Source: Thiothrix unzii
Lineage (GTDB): Bacteria > Pseudomonadota > Gammaproteobacteria > Thiotrichales > Thiotrichaceae
Assembly (NCBI RefSeq): GCF_017901175.1
Contig: NZ_CP072793.1
Coordinates: 2,666,001 to 2,730,000, forward strand
Direction of reading: 5' to 3'
DNA: 64,000 bases
The notes below the pieces were generated by a model. The model saw only the letters and a program-made list of their open reading frames with translations, was not told the origin of the DNA and made no database searches. This document shows, in pieces, positions 33,501 to 42,775 of the stretch. The number at the start of each line of letters is the position of its first letter. Positions within the stretch are counted from its first letter, which is position 1. The position numbers and the translations under genes were made by a program.

Positions 33501-34161
33501 ACTCGACATTCAGGGCATTGGCATGACCTCCCAACGTACCCGCAACCGCTTGGTGGAACGTTTATACGAACGCGGCATTCGTAACGAAGCTGTGTTAAAA
33601 GCGATTAGCATCACCCCACGCCATTTGTTCGTGGATGAAGCAATGGCGACCCGTGCTTACGAAGACACTGCGTTACCGATTGGTTATGGGCAAACCATTT
33701 CGCAGCCTTACATCGTGGCGCGGATGACGGAGCTGTTACTTGCCAACACCCCAACACCGCGCAAAATCCTCGAAGTTGGTACAGGGTCAGGCTATCAAGC
33801 CGCGATTCTTGCCGCACTTGTCGCGGAAGTGTTTACCGTGGAGCGCATTGAACCGCTTTACCGCAGTACTCAAGCTTTGCTACGTGACCTCGGACACCGC
33901 AATATCCGCACCCGCTTAAGTGACGGCAGTTGGGGCTGGGAACACGAAGCTCCATTCGATGCCATTATTGCCACCGCCGCGCCGGAAAACGTGCCGCCCG
34001 CATTATTAGCGCAATTGGCTATTGGTGGCATTTTGGTTATTCCGACGGGTAAACAAGGGCAAAGCCAAGTTTTACAAACCATTACCCGCGACGATGCGGA
34101 CAAATATTCAACAACACAGCATGAACCCGTGTTATTTGTTCCATTAATTAGCGGGCATTAA
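33487..34161 (+). CDS. pcm: Protein-L-isoaspartate O-methyltransferase
   Basis: 224 residues. The SAM-binding motif ILEVGTGSGYQAAILAALV and the region TISQPYIVARMTELL mark it as Pcm, which repairs isoaspartyl residues in aged proteins. Overlaps surE by 14 bases. The start MSKRELDIQGIGMTSQRTRN also allows an inner ATG twelve codons on. Confidence 0.95.
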   Translation: MSKRELDIQGIGMTSQRTRNRLVERLYERGIRNEAVLKAISITPRHLFVDEAMATRAYEDTALPIGYGQTISQPYIVARMTELLLANTPTPRKILEVGTGSGYQAAILAALVAEVFTVERIEPLYRSTQALLRDLGHRNIRTRLSDGSWGWEHEAPFDAIIATAAPENVPPALLAQLAIGGILVIPTGKQGQSQVLQTITRDDADKYSTTQHEPVLFVPLISGH

Positions 34162-34286
34162 CAGAAAATCGAGAATGATGTTTGCCAATTGAGAAACTTT
34201 TTCTTACAGTTAAGTCCAAACCTTTGAAGCAAACGCCTTCACGAGTGTCCTCGCCTCCCCCGATTTAATAGTGATAAGGTGAAATC

Positions 34287-34925
34287 ATGGAAAGAAAGAT
34301 GAAACTGGCAGCCGCTATCTCCCTGCTGGGCTTAACCAGCGTCGCGTGCGCCCCCAACCCTTACTGGCAATACCCCGGCAGCCAGAACCGCAGCACCGCA
34401 ACGACCACACGGACAGCACCCCAAGGCGGTGTTACCCATAACCATTGCGGCAAAGTGCATACACACACATTACCACCACAAGGTTTAGCGCATCACCACG
34501 GTGATGGTTGCATGGCAGGCAGTAATACAGCGACAGTAGCACCACCACCCAGCAATACTTACACTTACAACCCGCCTGTTAGTACAAATCCGTATACCAG
34601 CAGCACGCCTGTGAACAACTACAATGCTTACAGTGCGCCAAAACCACTGGAAACGAGTACCAGTGGTACGTATTACTACGATTACACTGGTGCGAACAAT
34701 TACACGACACCAACTGGCGGCACGACCAATACCACCAGCTCAAGCACGACAACCACTGCACCGAGTGCTTATGCGGGTGGTGATACCTACACTGTGCAAA
34801 AAGGTGACACCGTATTCCAGGTTATGCGCAATACCGGGGTTTACTGGAAAGACATTATTCGTCTGAATAACCTGCAAGCCCCTGATCACACCATCCATGC
34901 AGGTCAAACTTTGCGCTTGAAATAA
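34287..34925 (+). CDS. LysM-domain lipoprotein, NlpD-like but without peptidase domain
   Basis: 212 residues. A lipobox (LGLTSVAC) after a short signal, a Thr/Asn/Tyr-rich linker with a His-rich segment (HNHCGKVHTHTLPPQGLAHH), and one C-terminal LysM domain (DTYTVQKGDTVFQVMRNTGV, NLQAPDHTIHAGQTLRLK) for peptidoglycan binding. In many gammaproteobacteria surE-pcm is followed by nlpD-rpoS; this gene occupies that place but lacks the M23 domain and no rpoS follows. Confidence 0.8.
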   Translation: MERKMKLAAAISLLGLTSVACAPNPYWQYPGSQNRSTATTTRTAPQGGVTHNHCGKVHTHTLPPQGLAHHHGDGCMAGSNTATVAPPPSNTYTYNPPVSTNPYTSSTPVNNYNAYSAPKPLETSTSGTYYYDYTGANNYTTPTGGTTNTTSSSTTTTAPSAYAGGDTYTVQKGDTVFQVMRNTGVYWKDIIRLNNLQAPDHTIHAGQTLRLK

Positions 34926-34939
34926 GCCACTACAGCCAT

Positions 34940-34968
34940 AAAAAAACCCGCGAATAACGCGGGTTTTT
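34940..34968. terminator. Bidirectional terminator between the LysM gene and tlpA-like gene
   Basis: AAAAACCCGCG / CGCGGGTTTTT with loop AATAA; serves both convergent genes. Confidence 0.9.
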
Positions 34969-34991
34969 CGAGCACACTACACGAAAACGTG

Positions 34992-35522
34992 TTAACAAAC
35001 GCCGGTCAGGCAAGACTCATCTTTTTCCTTAGCGACGGAAGAACGCTTGTCTTGGCGAATGTAATTCTGCAATTGGCTGGCTGAAATCGCACCCATGTGG
35101 GTATCCACCACTTTACCTTGCGGATCGACGATAAACGTTGTCGGCACACCATAAATCAAACCCAAAGCAAACATGGTGCTATCTTGGGTAGGAACCACTG
35201 GAAATGCTAAGTGACGGCTGGTGGCAAATTCCTTCAACTCGTCCGTCGGCGTTTCGCCTGCTTCCATCCCCAACACGACCACTTTGTCTTTGTTACGTTT
35301 GGCAATGCTGTTTAATGCCGGTAATTCAGCCACGCACGGCCCGCAGTAGGTTGCCCAATAATTGACAATAACCCACTTGCCACGGTACTGAGAAAACTGG
35401 TGTTGTTTCCCGTCAACGTCACGGAAAGAAAAATTGGGTACCTGACTGGTAGCAGCTACAGCGGTAGCAGATGCCAACAATAAGACAGATAACGCGATTG
35501 CCCGTTTAAAAAATTTCATCAC
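34992..35522 (-). CDS. TlpA/ResA-like periplasmic thioredoxin
   Basis: 176 residues with a signal peptide (ALSVLLLASATAVAA) and a thioredoxin fold carrying WATYCGPCVAELP, YGVPTTFIVDPQGK. It reduces periplasmic disulfides, for example in cytochrome maturation. An unusual C-terminal tail ends DESCLTGVC, adding two more cysteines. No redox partner is encoded nearby. Confidence 0.85.
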   Translation of the reverse strand: MMKFFKRAIALSVLLLASATAVAATSQVPNFSFRDVDGKQHQFSQYRGKWVIVNYWATYCGPCVAELPALNSIAKRNKDKVVVLGMEAGETPTDELKEFATSRHLAFPVVPTQDSTMFALGLIYGVPTTFIVDPQGKVVDTHMGAISASQLQNYIRQDKRSSVAKEKDESCLTGVC

Positions 35523-35663
35523 TCACCCTCAACTTTTGGTTGACTCGATATACACACAACAAAATGTCAGCAATCTTGTTCTAGAAGAAGTATTTTTTAT
35601 TGTAGAACAGTTTTCGTAAATATCCAGCCTGACCACCAAATCAGCGCATAAAAATACGCCAAT

Positions 35664-35738
35664 CCAGCACTTTCAAGACAATCTTCTTAAGCAAAACTTG
35701 CACTCTAACCACCCTTAAAGCGTAAGGGTAAGTGCTGG
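35664..35738. repeat. Inverted repeats in the 310-bp gap 35523-35832
   Basis: CCAGCACTT (35664-35672) with AAGTGCTGG (35730-35738), and a perfect hairpin ACCCTTA-AAGCG-TAAGGGT (35711-35729) just inside the right arm. The gap otherwise holds the tlpA-like leader and A/T-rich DNA with no gene; these structures may end the transcript of the 35833 gene. Confidence 0.4.
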
Positions 35739-35832
35739 TAAAAGCCAATGCAAGTGGTATTTTTACGACAAATTTCTGCTACATTACTGACAAAAATCAA
35801 AATCTCACTTAATAACGCGATCCTTAAAACGC

Positions 35833-37344
35833 TTATGAATCACGCTTATTAGCACGTGAAACACGTAATGCCGCAACACCACCCAACAACAGTGCCAGAG
35901 CAATTTGCGCCCATTGCGTTAACGTCGGTACTGCGATGTGAGTTGGTTGTGGGGGCGTGCTAGGCTTGCTGGCTGGATCTAACGGATCAGTGCCTGCAAC
36001 CTTTTCCTCCATGTTGCCATAACCATCGCCGTCAGAATCGTTGTTTGGATCACCATCCTTAGCATCACGCTCATTCATAACACCGTCGTTGTCGGCATCA
36101 AGGATGCTGGATTCTAAAGCATCAATTTTTTCATCACCATCGGTGTCCTTCGGATTGTTGATGTCAGCACCCACCTCTGCGCCATCCTCTTCACCATCGC
36201 CATCGGTATCTGCTTTTTTCGGATCAGTGCCTAATGTGCCTTCTTCCGTATTAGTCAAACCATCAGCGTCATCGTCCGTGGATGTGCTAGGCTTGCTGGC
36301 TGGATCTAACGGATCAGTGCCTGCAACCTTTTCCTCCATGTTGCCATAACCATCACCGTCAGAATCGTTGTTTGGATTACCGTCTTCCGCATCACGCTCG
36401 TTCACAACACCATCATTGTCGGCATCAAGAATACTGGATTCTAACGCATCAATTTTAGTGTCTTTATCCGTATCCTGCGGGTTGTTCAGATCGGAACCCA
36501 CTTCGGTTTTGTCGTTTTTGCCGTCGTCATCCGTATCCGCTTTCAATGGATCCGTTTTAGTGACTTTTACTTCCTCGCGATCACTTAAACCGTCATTATC
36601 GCTATCGGCTTTTTTCGGATCAGTGCCTAATGTGCCTTCTTCAGCGTTGGTCAAACCATCGCTATCATCATCGGCACTACCATCCGGGTCTTCTGAGCAG
36701 TTTACTGCACCACCGTAACTGCCTAAATAATGGTTTTCATTGGAAGTCCACATGGGATCATTAGCATTACGCCTCCATCCTTTATTGATAAAGAAGTTTG
36801 CTACATTACGGCTATTAAGCTCTGCCATAACGTTAAATAAATCATCATCAGGCATTACTTCAACACCTGACAAACAACCACTTGCCGCCGCGAAACTGAA
36901 TGCTTCAACTTCTTGCATCGACTGCAAGGCAAAAACATTCAATTGCCTAATATCCATAATGAACGTCAAATAATCGAAGTCGGCATTATCGACCTGGCAC
37001 TCGCGCGTTGAACTGCAACTACCGTCATCTTCTTCTGCGCGTACTTCTTCAACCGTCCATGTCGTTTTATCAACAGACTGGATACTATTGTCCGTAAAAG
37101 CGAAGCGATCCGCCCCCGTCAAATGCGGAACACGCACCGTCACTGTCGCACCGCTGTAACTTTCATCCGGCAAAGGTGTACTCGTAGGTTGCAGGAATAC
37201 ATGGTAACGGCTGTCTGTGGCATCCCATGCAATACGGTATTTAACCCCATCACCTGCTCCTGCTGCCAAGGCTGGTTGCCACGCCTGCATCAAAATTAGT
37301 AACACGCCCCCGCTACATAGCAATTTTGTTATTGTTGTTTTCAT
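35833..37344 (-). CDS. Surface protein with Ca-binding DxDxDG repeats and IPTL-CTERM-like anchor
   Basis: 503 residues. A Sec signal is followed by a roughly 190-residue N-terminal domain shared with the two upstream genes (VKYRIAWDATDSRYHVFLQP, FSFAAASGCLSGVEVMPDDD). A tract of thrombospondin-3-like repeats follows (DSDGDGYGNMEEKVAGTDPL twice, DADNDGV, DTDGDG). The C-terminus VPTLTQWAQIALALLLGGVA plus a basic tail is the IPTL-CTERM sorting signal. Probably a calcium-binding, surface-sorted structural or adhesive protein; the exact role is unknown. Confidence 0.75.
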   Translation of the reverse strand: MKTTITKLLCSGGVLLILMQAWQPALAAGAGDGVKYRIAWDATDSRYHVFLQPTSTPLPDESYSGATVTVRVPHLTGADRFAFTDNSIQSVDKTTWTVEEVRAEEDDGSCSSTRECQVDNADFDYLTFIMDIRQLNVFALQSMQEVEAFSFAAASGCLSGVEVMPDDDLFNVMAELNSRNVANFFINKGWRRNANDPMWTSNENHYLGSYGGAVNCSEDPDGSADDDSDGLTNAEEGTLGTDPKKADSDNDGLSDREEVKVTKTDPLKADTDDDGKNDKTEVGSDLNNPQDTDKDTKIDALESSILDADNDGVVNERDAEDGNPNNDSDGDGYGNMEEKVAGTDPLDPASKPSTSTDDDADGLTNTEEGTLGTDPKKADTDGDGEEDGAEVGADINNPKDTDGDEKIDALESSILDADNDGVMNERDAKDGDPNNDSDGDGYGNMEEKVAGTDPLDPASKPSTPPQPTHIAVPTLTQWAQIALALLLGGVAALRVSRANKRDS

Positions 37345-37425
37345 TGTATTTACCAGCCATTCAATTATTGTTATCTGTCAATCTAAGCAATGACTGGATC
37401 AAAAGGCCAGTCATTGCGGGTTCAA

Positions 37426-40400
37426 TTACGGCAACTGTTGCCAAATGATGAAGTTTGTAATCAGATCCGTATTCTTTGGATGCAATAACACATTCGCCAA
37501 GAGTACGTTTATATCATTACGCCGCCCTGAATAAATCGTATCACCATCCAGATTAAAGTCTGTCGACAGATAGCCGGACAGAATGTAGTTAATGGTTGGC
37601 TCCGCGCTTCCTTTTTCAATTTGCGTATTCCAGACATTAAATAACACCACCGAGGTATCATTAATCGGACCACTAGCAACCACACGCGTATTCATATCCG
37701 CATTACCGCCCCACAACAGTGCCACATCATTCGTGCCATCTCTATTCATATCCACTAACAAACGCGCGTGGGTTCCCCATGTTGCGGTGCTGGGTTTCCC
37801 AAAATCCACGGCAGCAATCGGTGAGTTTGCTAAAGCGATGGGGGCAGCCGTCATTACTCCCAAGTGGTTACGATGACGTGCTGTCACGTAATAGTTTCCT
37901 TTAGTCAAGCCTTGGAAGCTCAAGGTGGTTTCCCCGGTTGCCGCATCCATCACATCACCGTCACGCTGTAGTAAAACAGCCTTACGCGCCTTTATGGTGG
38001 TTGGCGTGGTTGCATCACGGATTTCCACTAATATCCAATCGACAGGAGCGTTGTTACCTGTGGTGGTTAACAGACTGGGTTTTACCGTTTCTGTTCCTGT
38101 ATAACCAAAGGCAACATCCACGTAAGGCTGATTGCTTGGTATTAAATTGCGCGTGCGTAAATTATCGAGCATGGTTTGCGTAGTGCTGTCATAAGGGCCT
38201 TGCAACAGCAGTTTCAACTGCAACTTCACTTCCAGTACGGTAGCATCGTCGGAATCCACTTCATCCTTGATACCGTCTTTATCCGCATCCGCCGTTGCAG
38301 ATTCTTTCCAGTCGGGCTTGCCATCGCCGTCGGTGTCTTTGCACTTACCATTCACTAACGGTGAACATTCAGCCGCATCGGTTTTCCCGTCACCATCGGT
38401 ATCGGTGCTGGAATCATCTGTTGCTGAATCGCCTTTTTGTACGCCGGTTGTACCTTCATTCACGCTCGGTGTATTGGTATTGTCGGAATCTGCATCATTC
38501 GGATCAGTACCCAGCGCGGTTTCCACACTGTCTTCAACGCCATCACCATCGTCATCGAGATCAACATCGTTGCTTTGACCGTCACCGTCTTGATCACATT
38601 TGGGAGAGTTTATGCTAGGCACGCAAGCATTGGCGTTATCCACGTCTTGCTCGTCTTTAATACCGTCACCGTCACTGTCTAAAATCGCCGATTCTTGCCA
38701 ATCAGGAATACCATCTGCATCGCTGTCTTTACACTTACCGCCCACTAATGGCGCACATTCGCTGGCATCGGGCTTACCGTCTGCATCGGTATCCGTTTTG
38801 GAATCATCCCCGGCGGAAGCCCCTTGTTGCGTACCGCCCATGCCTTCATTAACGGCTGGTGTATTGGTATTGTCAGAGTCCGCATCGTTCGGATTAGTAC
38901 CCAAAGCTACTTCGACGGTATCGTCAACACCATCAGCATCATCATCCGTATCAACATCATTGGATTGACCATCACCGTCTTGATCGCACTTAGCGGCTTT
39001 AGGATCTGGAACGCAAGCATTGGCATTGTCAGTATCCTGTTCGTCTTTAATCCCATCATTATCACTATCCAGAATCGCCGATTCCTGCCAGTCGGGTTTA
39101 CCATCCCCATCGCTGTCTTTACATTTGCCAGCAACTAACGGGGCGCACTCATTCGCATCGGTTTTGCCATCGCCATCGGTATCGGTTTTGGAATCGTCAC
39201 CAGCGGAACTACCTTTTTGAACGCCGCTAGTACCCTCATTCACAGGCGTGGTGTTGGTATTGTCAGAATCTGCATCATTTGGATCAGTGCCCAGTGCCGT
39301 CTCTACCGTATCGTCGACACCATCATTATCATCATCCATGTCAGCATCATTGGTTTGACCGTCACCGTCTTGGTCACATTTGGCAGCTTTCGGGTTTGGA
39401 ACACACGCATTGGCATTATCACTGTCTTGTTCATCTTTCAGCCCGTCATTATCGCTGTCCAAAATGGCGGATTCCTGCCAATCGGGTTTACCATCACCAT
39501 CACTGTCTTTGCACTTGCCAGCGGATAGCGGCTCACACTCGCTGGCATCGGCTTTGCCGTCACCATCGGTATCGGTTTTAGAATCGTCACCCGCAGAACT
39601 ACCTTGTTGAACGCCACTAGTGCCTTCATTCACGGATGCGGTATTGGTATTATCAGAATCCGCATCGTTCGGGTCTGTACCCAGTGCGACTTCGGTCGTA
39701 TCTGCTACACCATCACCATCATCATCGGTATCCGCATCATTAGTTTTGCCATCACCGTCTTGGTCACACTTCGCCGCTTTAGGATCAGGCACGCAAGCAT
39801 TATTGTCATCGGCATCTAATTCATCGACAACACCGTCACTGTCTTTATCCACCTTGGTGGATTCCAGCACATCATTTTTGCCATCACCATCAGCGTCCGC
39901 AGCAACTGGGGCTGCCGTGCCGTATTCCGCACCGTCTTTTTTACCATCACCATCGGTATCAGGATTGCGCGGATCAGAACCAATGATTTCCTCAATTCCG
40001 TCTTTCAAGCCATCGCTGTCGCTGTCGAAACTTTTACTACAATCAGCCGGGCCACCAACAACGCTGCGGTAGTTATTATCCGACATGCTGCCCCAACCCA
40101 TATTGGTAAAGTGATTACCGGGATTAGTGCTCGTTGCATTTTGCCCCCCAGGAATATTGTTAGGATCGAAAGGATCGTCATCAGGCATAATCTCTACCAA
40201 ACCGATACAACCTGCGGCATTGGTAAAACTGAACACCTCTTGTTCTTGATTCGCACGCCACGCAAAAATACCGCGATTATTGCCTTTAATAGTCAATTCA
40301 AAGGACATGTAATCTTTATCTGGATTTTCCTTAGGCGCGTCCACCCGCGACTCATCACCATCACCCGACCATGAAGTATTAGTGACTGCACTCAGCAAAT

Positions 40401-40638
40401 CTGATACCGCAAAACGGTTTAACCCCTCAGTATGTGGCGCACGCACCGTCACCTGAGCCGTCAACGACTGATCAGGTGACGGGGTTTTCGTTGGGGTCAT
40501 ATATACCCGGTAACGATCAGCGTACACATCCCAACGGATACGGTAATCCAAAGTTTGTTCCGCCCACGCAGCTTGCCCCAAGGACAACAACGTGAACGCA
40601 CTCAGCGCGAGATACTTGCGTAGTATTCTGGACGACAT
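37426..40638 (-). CDS. Giant secreted Ca-binding repeat protein, 1070 residues
   Basis: Signal peptide, then the shared N-terminal domain (LDYRIRWDVYADRYRVYMTP, FSFTNAAGCIGLVEIMPDDD), then four tandem modules of about 130 residues, each starting ACVPxPKAAKCDQDGDG and made of DxDxDG loops that bind calcium. The C-terminal domain (LLQRDGDVMDAATGETTLSF, VTARHRNHLGVMTAAPIALA, FNLDGDTIYSGRRNDINVLL) resembles those of large exported proteins in Bacteroidetes and some proteobacteria. There is no anchor at the C-terminus, unlike the neighbour. Likely a sheath, adhesin or matrix protein (inference). Confidence 0.75.
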   Translation of the reverse strand: MSSRILRKYLALSAFTLLSLGQAAWAEQTLDYRIRWDVYADRYRVYMTPTKTPSPDQSLTAQVTVRAPHTEGLNRFAVSDLLSAVTNTSWSGDGDESRVDAPKENPDKDYMSFELTIKGNNRGIFAWRANQEQEVFSFTNAAGCIGLVEIMPDDDPFDPNNIPGGQNATSTNPGNHFTNMGWGSMSDNNYRSVVGGPADCSKSFDSDSDGLKDGIEEIIGSDPRNPDTDGDGKKDGAEYGTAAPVAADADGDGKNDVLESTKVDKDSDGVVDELDADDNNACVPDPKAAKCDQDGDGKTNDADTDDDGDGVADTTEVALGTDPNDADSDNTNTASVNEGTSGVQQGSSAGDDSKTDTDGDGKADASECEPLSAGKCKDSDGDGKPDWQESAILDSDNDGLKDEQDSDNANACVPNPKAAKCDQDGDGQTNDADMDDDNDGVDDTVETALGTDPNDADSDNTNTTPVNEGTSGVQKGSSAGDDSKTDTDGDGKTDANECAPLVAGKCKDSDGDGKPDWQESAILDSDNDGIKDEQDTDNANACVPDPKAAKCDQDGDGQSNDVDTDDDADGVDDTVEVALGTNPNDADSDNTNTPAVNEGMGGTQQGASAGDDSKTDTDADGKPDASECAPLVGGKCKDSDADGIPDWQESAILDSDGDGIKDEQDVDNANACVPSINSPKCDQDGDGQSNDVDLDDDGDGVEDSVETALGTDPNDADSDNTNTPSVNEGTTGVQKGDSATDDSSTDTDGDGKTDAAECSPLVNGKCKDTDGDGKPDWKESATADADKDGIKDEVDSDDATVLEVKLQLKLLLQGPYDSTTQTMLDNLRTRNLIPSNQPYVDVAFGYTGTETVKPSLLTTTGNNAPVDWILVEIRDATTPTTIKARKAVLLQRDGDVMDAATGETTLSFQGLTKGNYYVTARHRNHLGVMTAAPIALANSPIAAVDFGKPSTATWGTHARLLVDMNRDGTNDVALLWGGNADMNTRVVASGPINDTSVVLFNVWNTQIEKGSAEPTINYILSGYLSTDFNLDGDTIYSGRRNDINVLLANVLLHPKNTDLITNFIIWQQLP

Positions 40639-40705
40639 GGATAAGCTCTCTCGATAATTTTTATAATGTAGCGATCAGGAATATCAAACCCATAATCACA
40701 CTAGC

Positions 40706-41335
40706 TTATTTAGCGCACTTAATCATCGCGCCGTCATTACCCTGGTAATTGTTTTGACTAACATCCCCCCAACCCAAGTTGGCAAAATGATTGCCCGGAT
40801 TGGTATTAGCCGAGTTAGGTGCGACGTTAAATGGATCAGCATTACCCATCAAGGTCACGTCATTGACGCAACCGCCCTCATTTTGAAAGCTAAAAACAAG
40901 CTGTTCCGTATTCGCTTTCCATGCAAAGTTGCGTGCACTACCGCCCTTTAAACCCACAAAAGAAAAGGAAATGTAGTCGTGTGCAACATCTTCGCTGGGC
41001 GCGTTCACCCGTGATGCTTCCACCCATTCAGCACCCTTTACCGCACTGGTCAACTGTGCGACCTGAAACGCAGGCTCATGCGGCACTTTAATAGTGACTT
41101 GCCCGCTCAAACTCAGATCAGGCTTAGGTGTGACCGTAGGCTTCATTAAAACTTGATAAGTTTTACCGTCAGCCGCTAACGCCAAACGGTAAGTCAACAC
41201 CTGCCAAGGTTTACCGGGAGCTTCAGCAGCACTCACTGGTGGCGGCTCTTGTGCCATTGCGTAGGATGAAAACAGCCCCAATTCAACAACGCTCAACACC
41301 AAGAAAAGTGCCCATGAAGGCTTATGCATTATCAT
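40706..41335 (-). CDS. Secreted single-domain paralogue of the surface-protein family
   Basis: 209 residues: a signal peptide (ALFLVLSVVELGLFSSYAMA) and only the shared N-terminal domain (LTYRLALAADGKTYQVLMKP, FSFQNEGGCVNDVTLMGNAD, HFANLGWGDVSQNNYQGNDG), ending in a cysteine. The ATG at 41335 has a GAGAGG site. It defines the boundaries of the domain found in the two longer downstream neighbours. Confidence 0.7.
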   Translation of the reverse strand: MIMHKPSWALFLVLSVVELGLFSSYAMAQEPPPVSAAEAPGKPWQVLTYRLALAADGKTYQVLMKPTVTPKPDLSLSGQVTIKVPHEPAFQVAQLTSAVKGAEWVEASRVNAPSEDVAHDYISFSFVGLKGGSARNFAWKANTEQLVFSFQNEGGCVNDVTLMGNADPFNVAPNSANTNPGNHFANLGWGDVSQNNYQGNDGAMIKCAK

Positions 41336-41495
41336 TGTTTGCCTCTCGAAACATCGCATGTTTTGATTTTTATATAGGATGATTGTAAAACGTTTCGGAT
41401 AAAATGAAACTTTTTAATGACAAACGGCAAGCACCCGTTGCGCAACAAGCACTTGCCCTCCCCTTGTAAACCTAAAAGCCTTATTTCCTAGCCTG

Positions 41496-42641
41496 TTACT
41501 CAGCTATCCCCGCCAACACTGAATGCAACTCACGTCCCCACGCGGATGGCATTGCATAACCTTGATACACCTGCTCCCCGGCTTCGCGCAAATGCTCACC
41601 AAGACGCATAATGTGCGGGTAAGGCTGCTGCAACGAAAATCCCATGATCTCGTCCAGCAACAATGATTCCATCAAAAAATGGTAAGCATCAATCACTTCC
41701 TGCTGCGGATGTTGGTAATAAAAAGGACGCGGTAACTCATCCGCATAAATGCCGGGGTACTGTGGTGCGAAATACTTGGCGGTTACTGCGCGGTAAATGT
41801 CCGGGGTTTTGCGAATCCCCTCGCTGGGCAGTCCGAAATAACCGGCAATTTTACGATTAAAGCCTTCCGCCGCCCGATTGATCAAAGTCATGCGCTCGTG
41901 TGCCAAGCTTGACGAACGATCTCCGGTTGCTGAAATGTAACGCCAACCAAAGCCCACTCGCTCAAACAACAAGTACATCAGCTCTTCACTGGTGCGCCCA
42001 CACCGCTCATAAAACGGGTGCAATAACGCAAAATAATACTGCGCAAAACTCACCAAACAATGAATCGAAGTTTCATCCACAGTTTGCAGCAAACTTTCCA
42101 CTTTATTCGCATACACTGCTAACAAAGGTGGCAAGTTCGCGGGTGTCGGTGCGTTAAAACGAAAATCCCCAAATCCGGCTTGAATACCACGCACTTCGCC
42201 CGCGATGCTTTGCACATTTTCCGCGTACAAGCGTTTATGCTGCGACGGATAAAGCATCATTGCCTCATTCCCCGCCATGCCAAGAAAATGCACGCAACGC
42301 AGTTGATCAATAAATGCATCGCGGTATTCCGCCACAATTTGCGGCAACAAGGCATGAAAACGTGCTGATAAAAACTGATCACGGGAATCGACTGCCGTGC
42401 GTGAATAACAATTACTCACGGCTAATCCCTGTGCTGAGCGATAAGGAAAGCGGCTATCCAACGGATACAAATGTTTCACATCGCATTCCGTCAACGCCGG
42501 GGACAACGCAGTACCCTGCCATACCTTATCGAAGAAACAGTGCGCTGAAACTAACGCACCTCTGAATTGCGCTGAATTCTGGAAAAATACCTCCCAAAAC
42601 TGCACGAATTTACGCCGAACATCCTTGTCGTCCGTATCCAT
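41496..42641 (-). CDS. Fic-like protein with degenerate motif
   Basis: 381 residues. The central helix region FAQYYFALLHPFYERCGRTS then EELMYLLFERVGFG aligns with the Fic core HPFxx[DE]GNGR, but reads HPFYERCGR: Gly-Asn of the phosphate-binding loop is Arg-Cys. An upstream segment (GDFRFNAPTPANLPPLLAVY) also matches the Fic fold. True Fic enzymes move AMP or other groups to proteins. With this loop it may be inactive or use another substrate. A GTG three codons upstream is possible, but AGGGAG sits better before this ATG. It has no obvious operon partner. Confidence 0.65.
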   Translation of the reverse strand: MDTDDKDVRRKFVQFWEVFFQNSAQFRGALVSAHCFFDKVWQGTALSPALTECDVKHLYPLDSRFPYRSAQGLAVSNCYSRTAVDSRDQFLSARFHALLPQIVAEYRDAFIDQLRCVHFLGMAGNEAMMLYPSQHKRLYAENVQSIAGEVRGIQAGFGDFRFNAPTPANLPPLLAVYANKVESLLQTVDETSIHCLVSFAQYYFALLHPFYERCGRTSEELMYLLFERVGFGWRYISATGDRSSSLAHERMTLINRAAEGFNRKIAGYFGLPSEGIRKTPDIYRAVTAKYFAPQYPGIYADELPRPFYYQHPQQEVIDAYHFLMESLLLDEIMGFSLQQPYPHIMRLGEHLREAGEQVYQGYAMPSAWGRELHSVLAGIAE

Positions 42642-42775
42642 TGATGACACTCCCTCGCCATTGTTACCGTTACGTTACACAACCTATGGGAGGAGTATAG
42701 AAAGCTTTTTGCCAAAATCATGACCGCTTGTCATACAAATGTCACAAATCGCCATAAAGTATCAATAGCGTGCAT

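Noticed and set aside
35851-35867. parS-like sequence (GCACGTGAAACA)
   Set aside because: Only 12 of 16 positions fit the parS consensus, it lies in the coding sequence of the surface protein, and no second site was seen; chance is likely.
36041-40072. Several long serine-rich frames on the plus strand
   Set aside because: They are antisense to the Asp/Gly-rich repeat genes, which force open serine-rich frames on the other strand.
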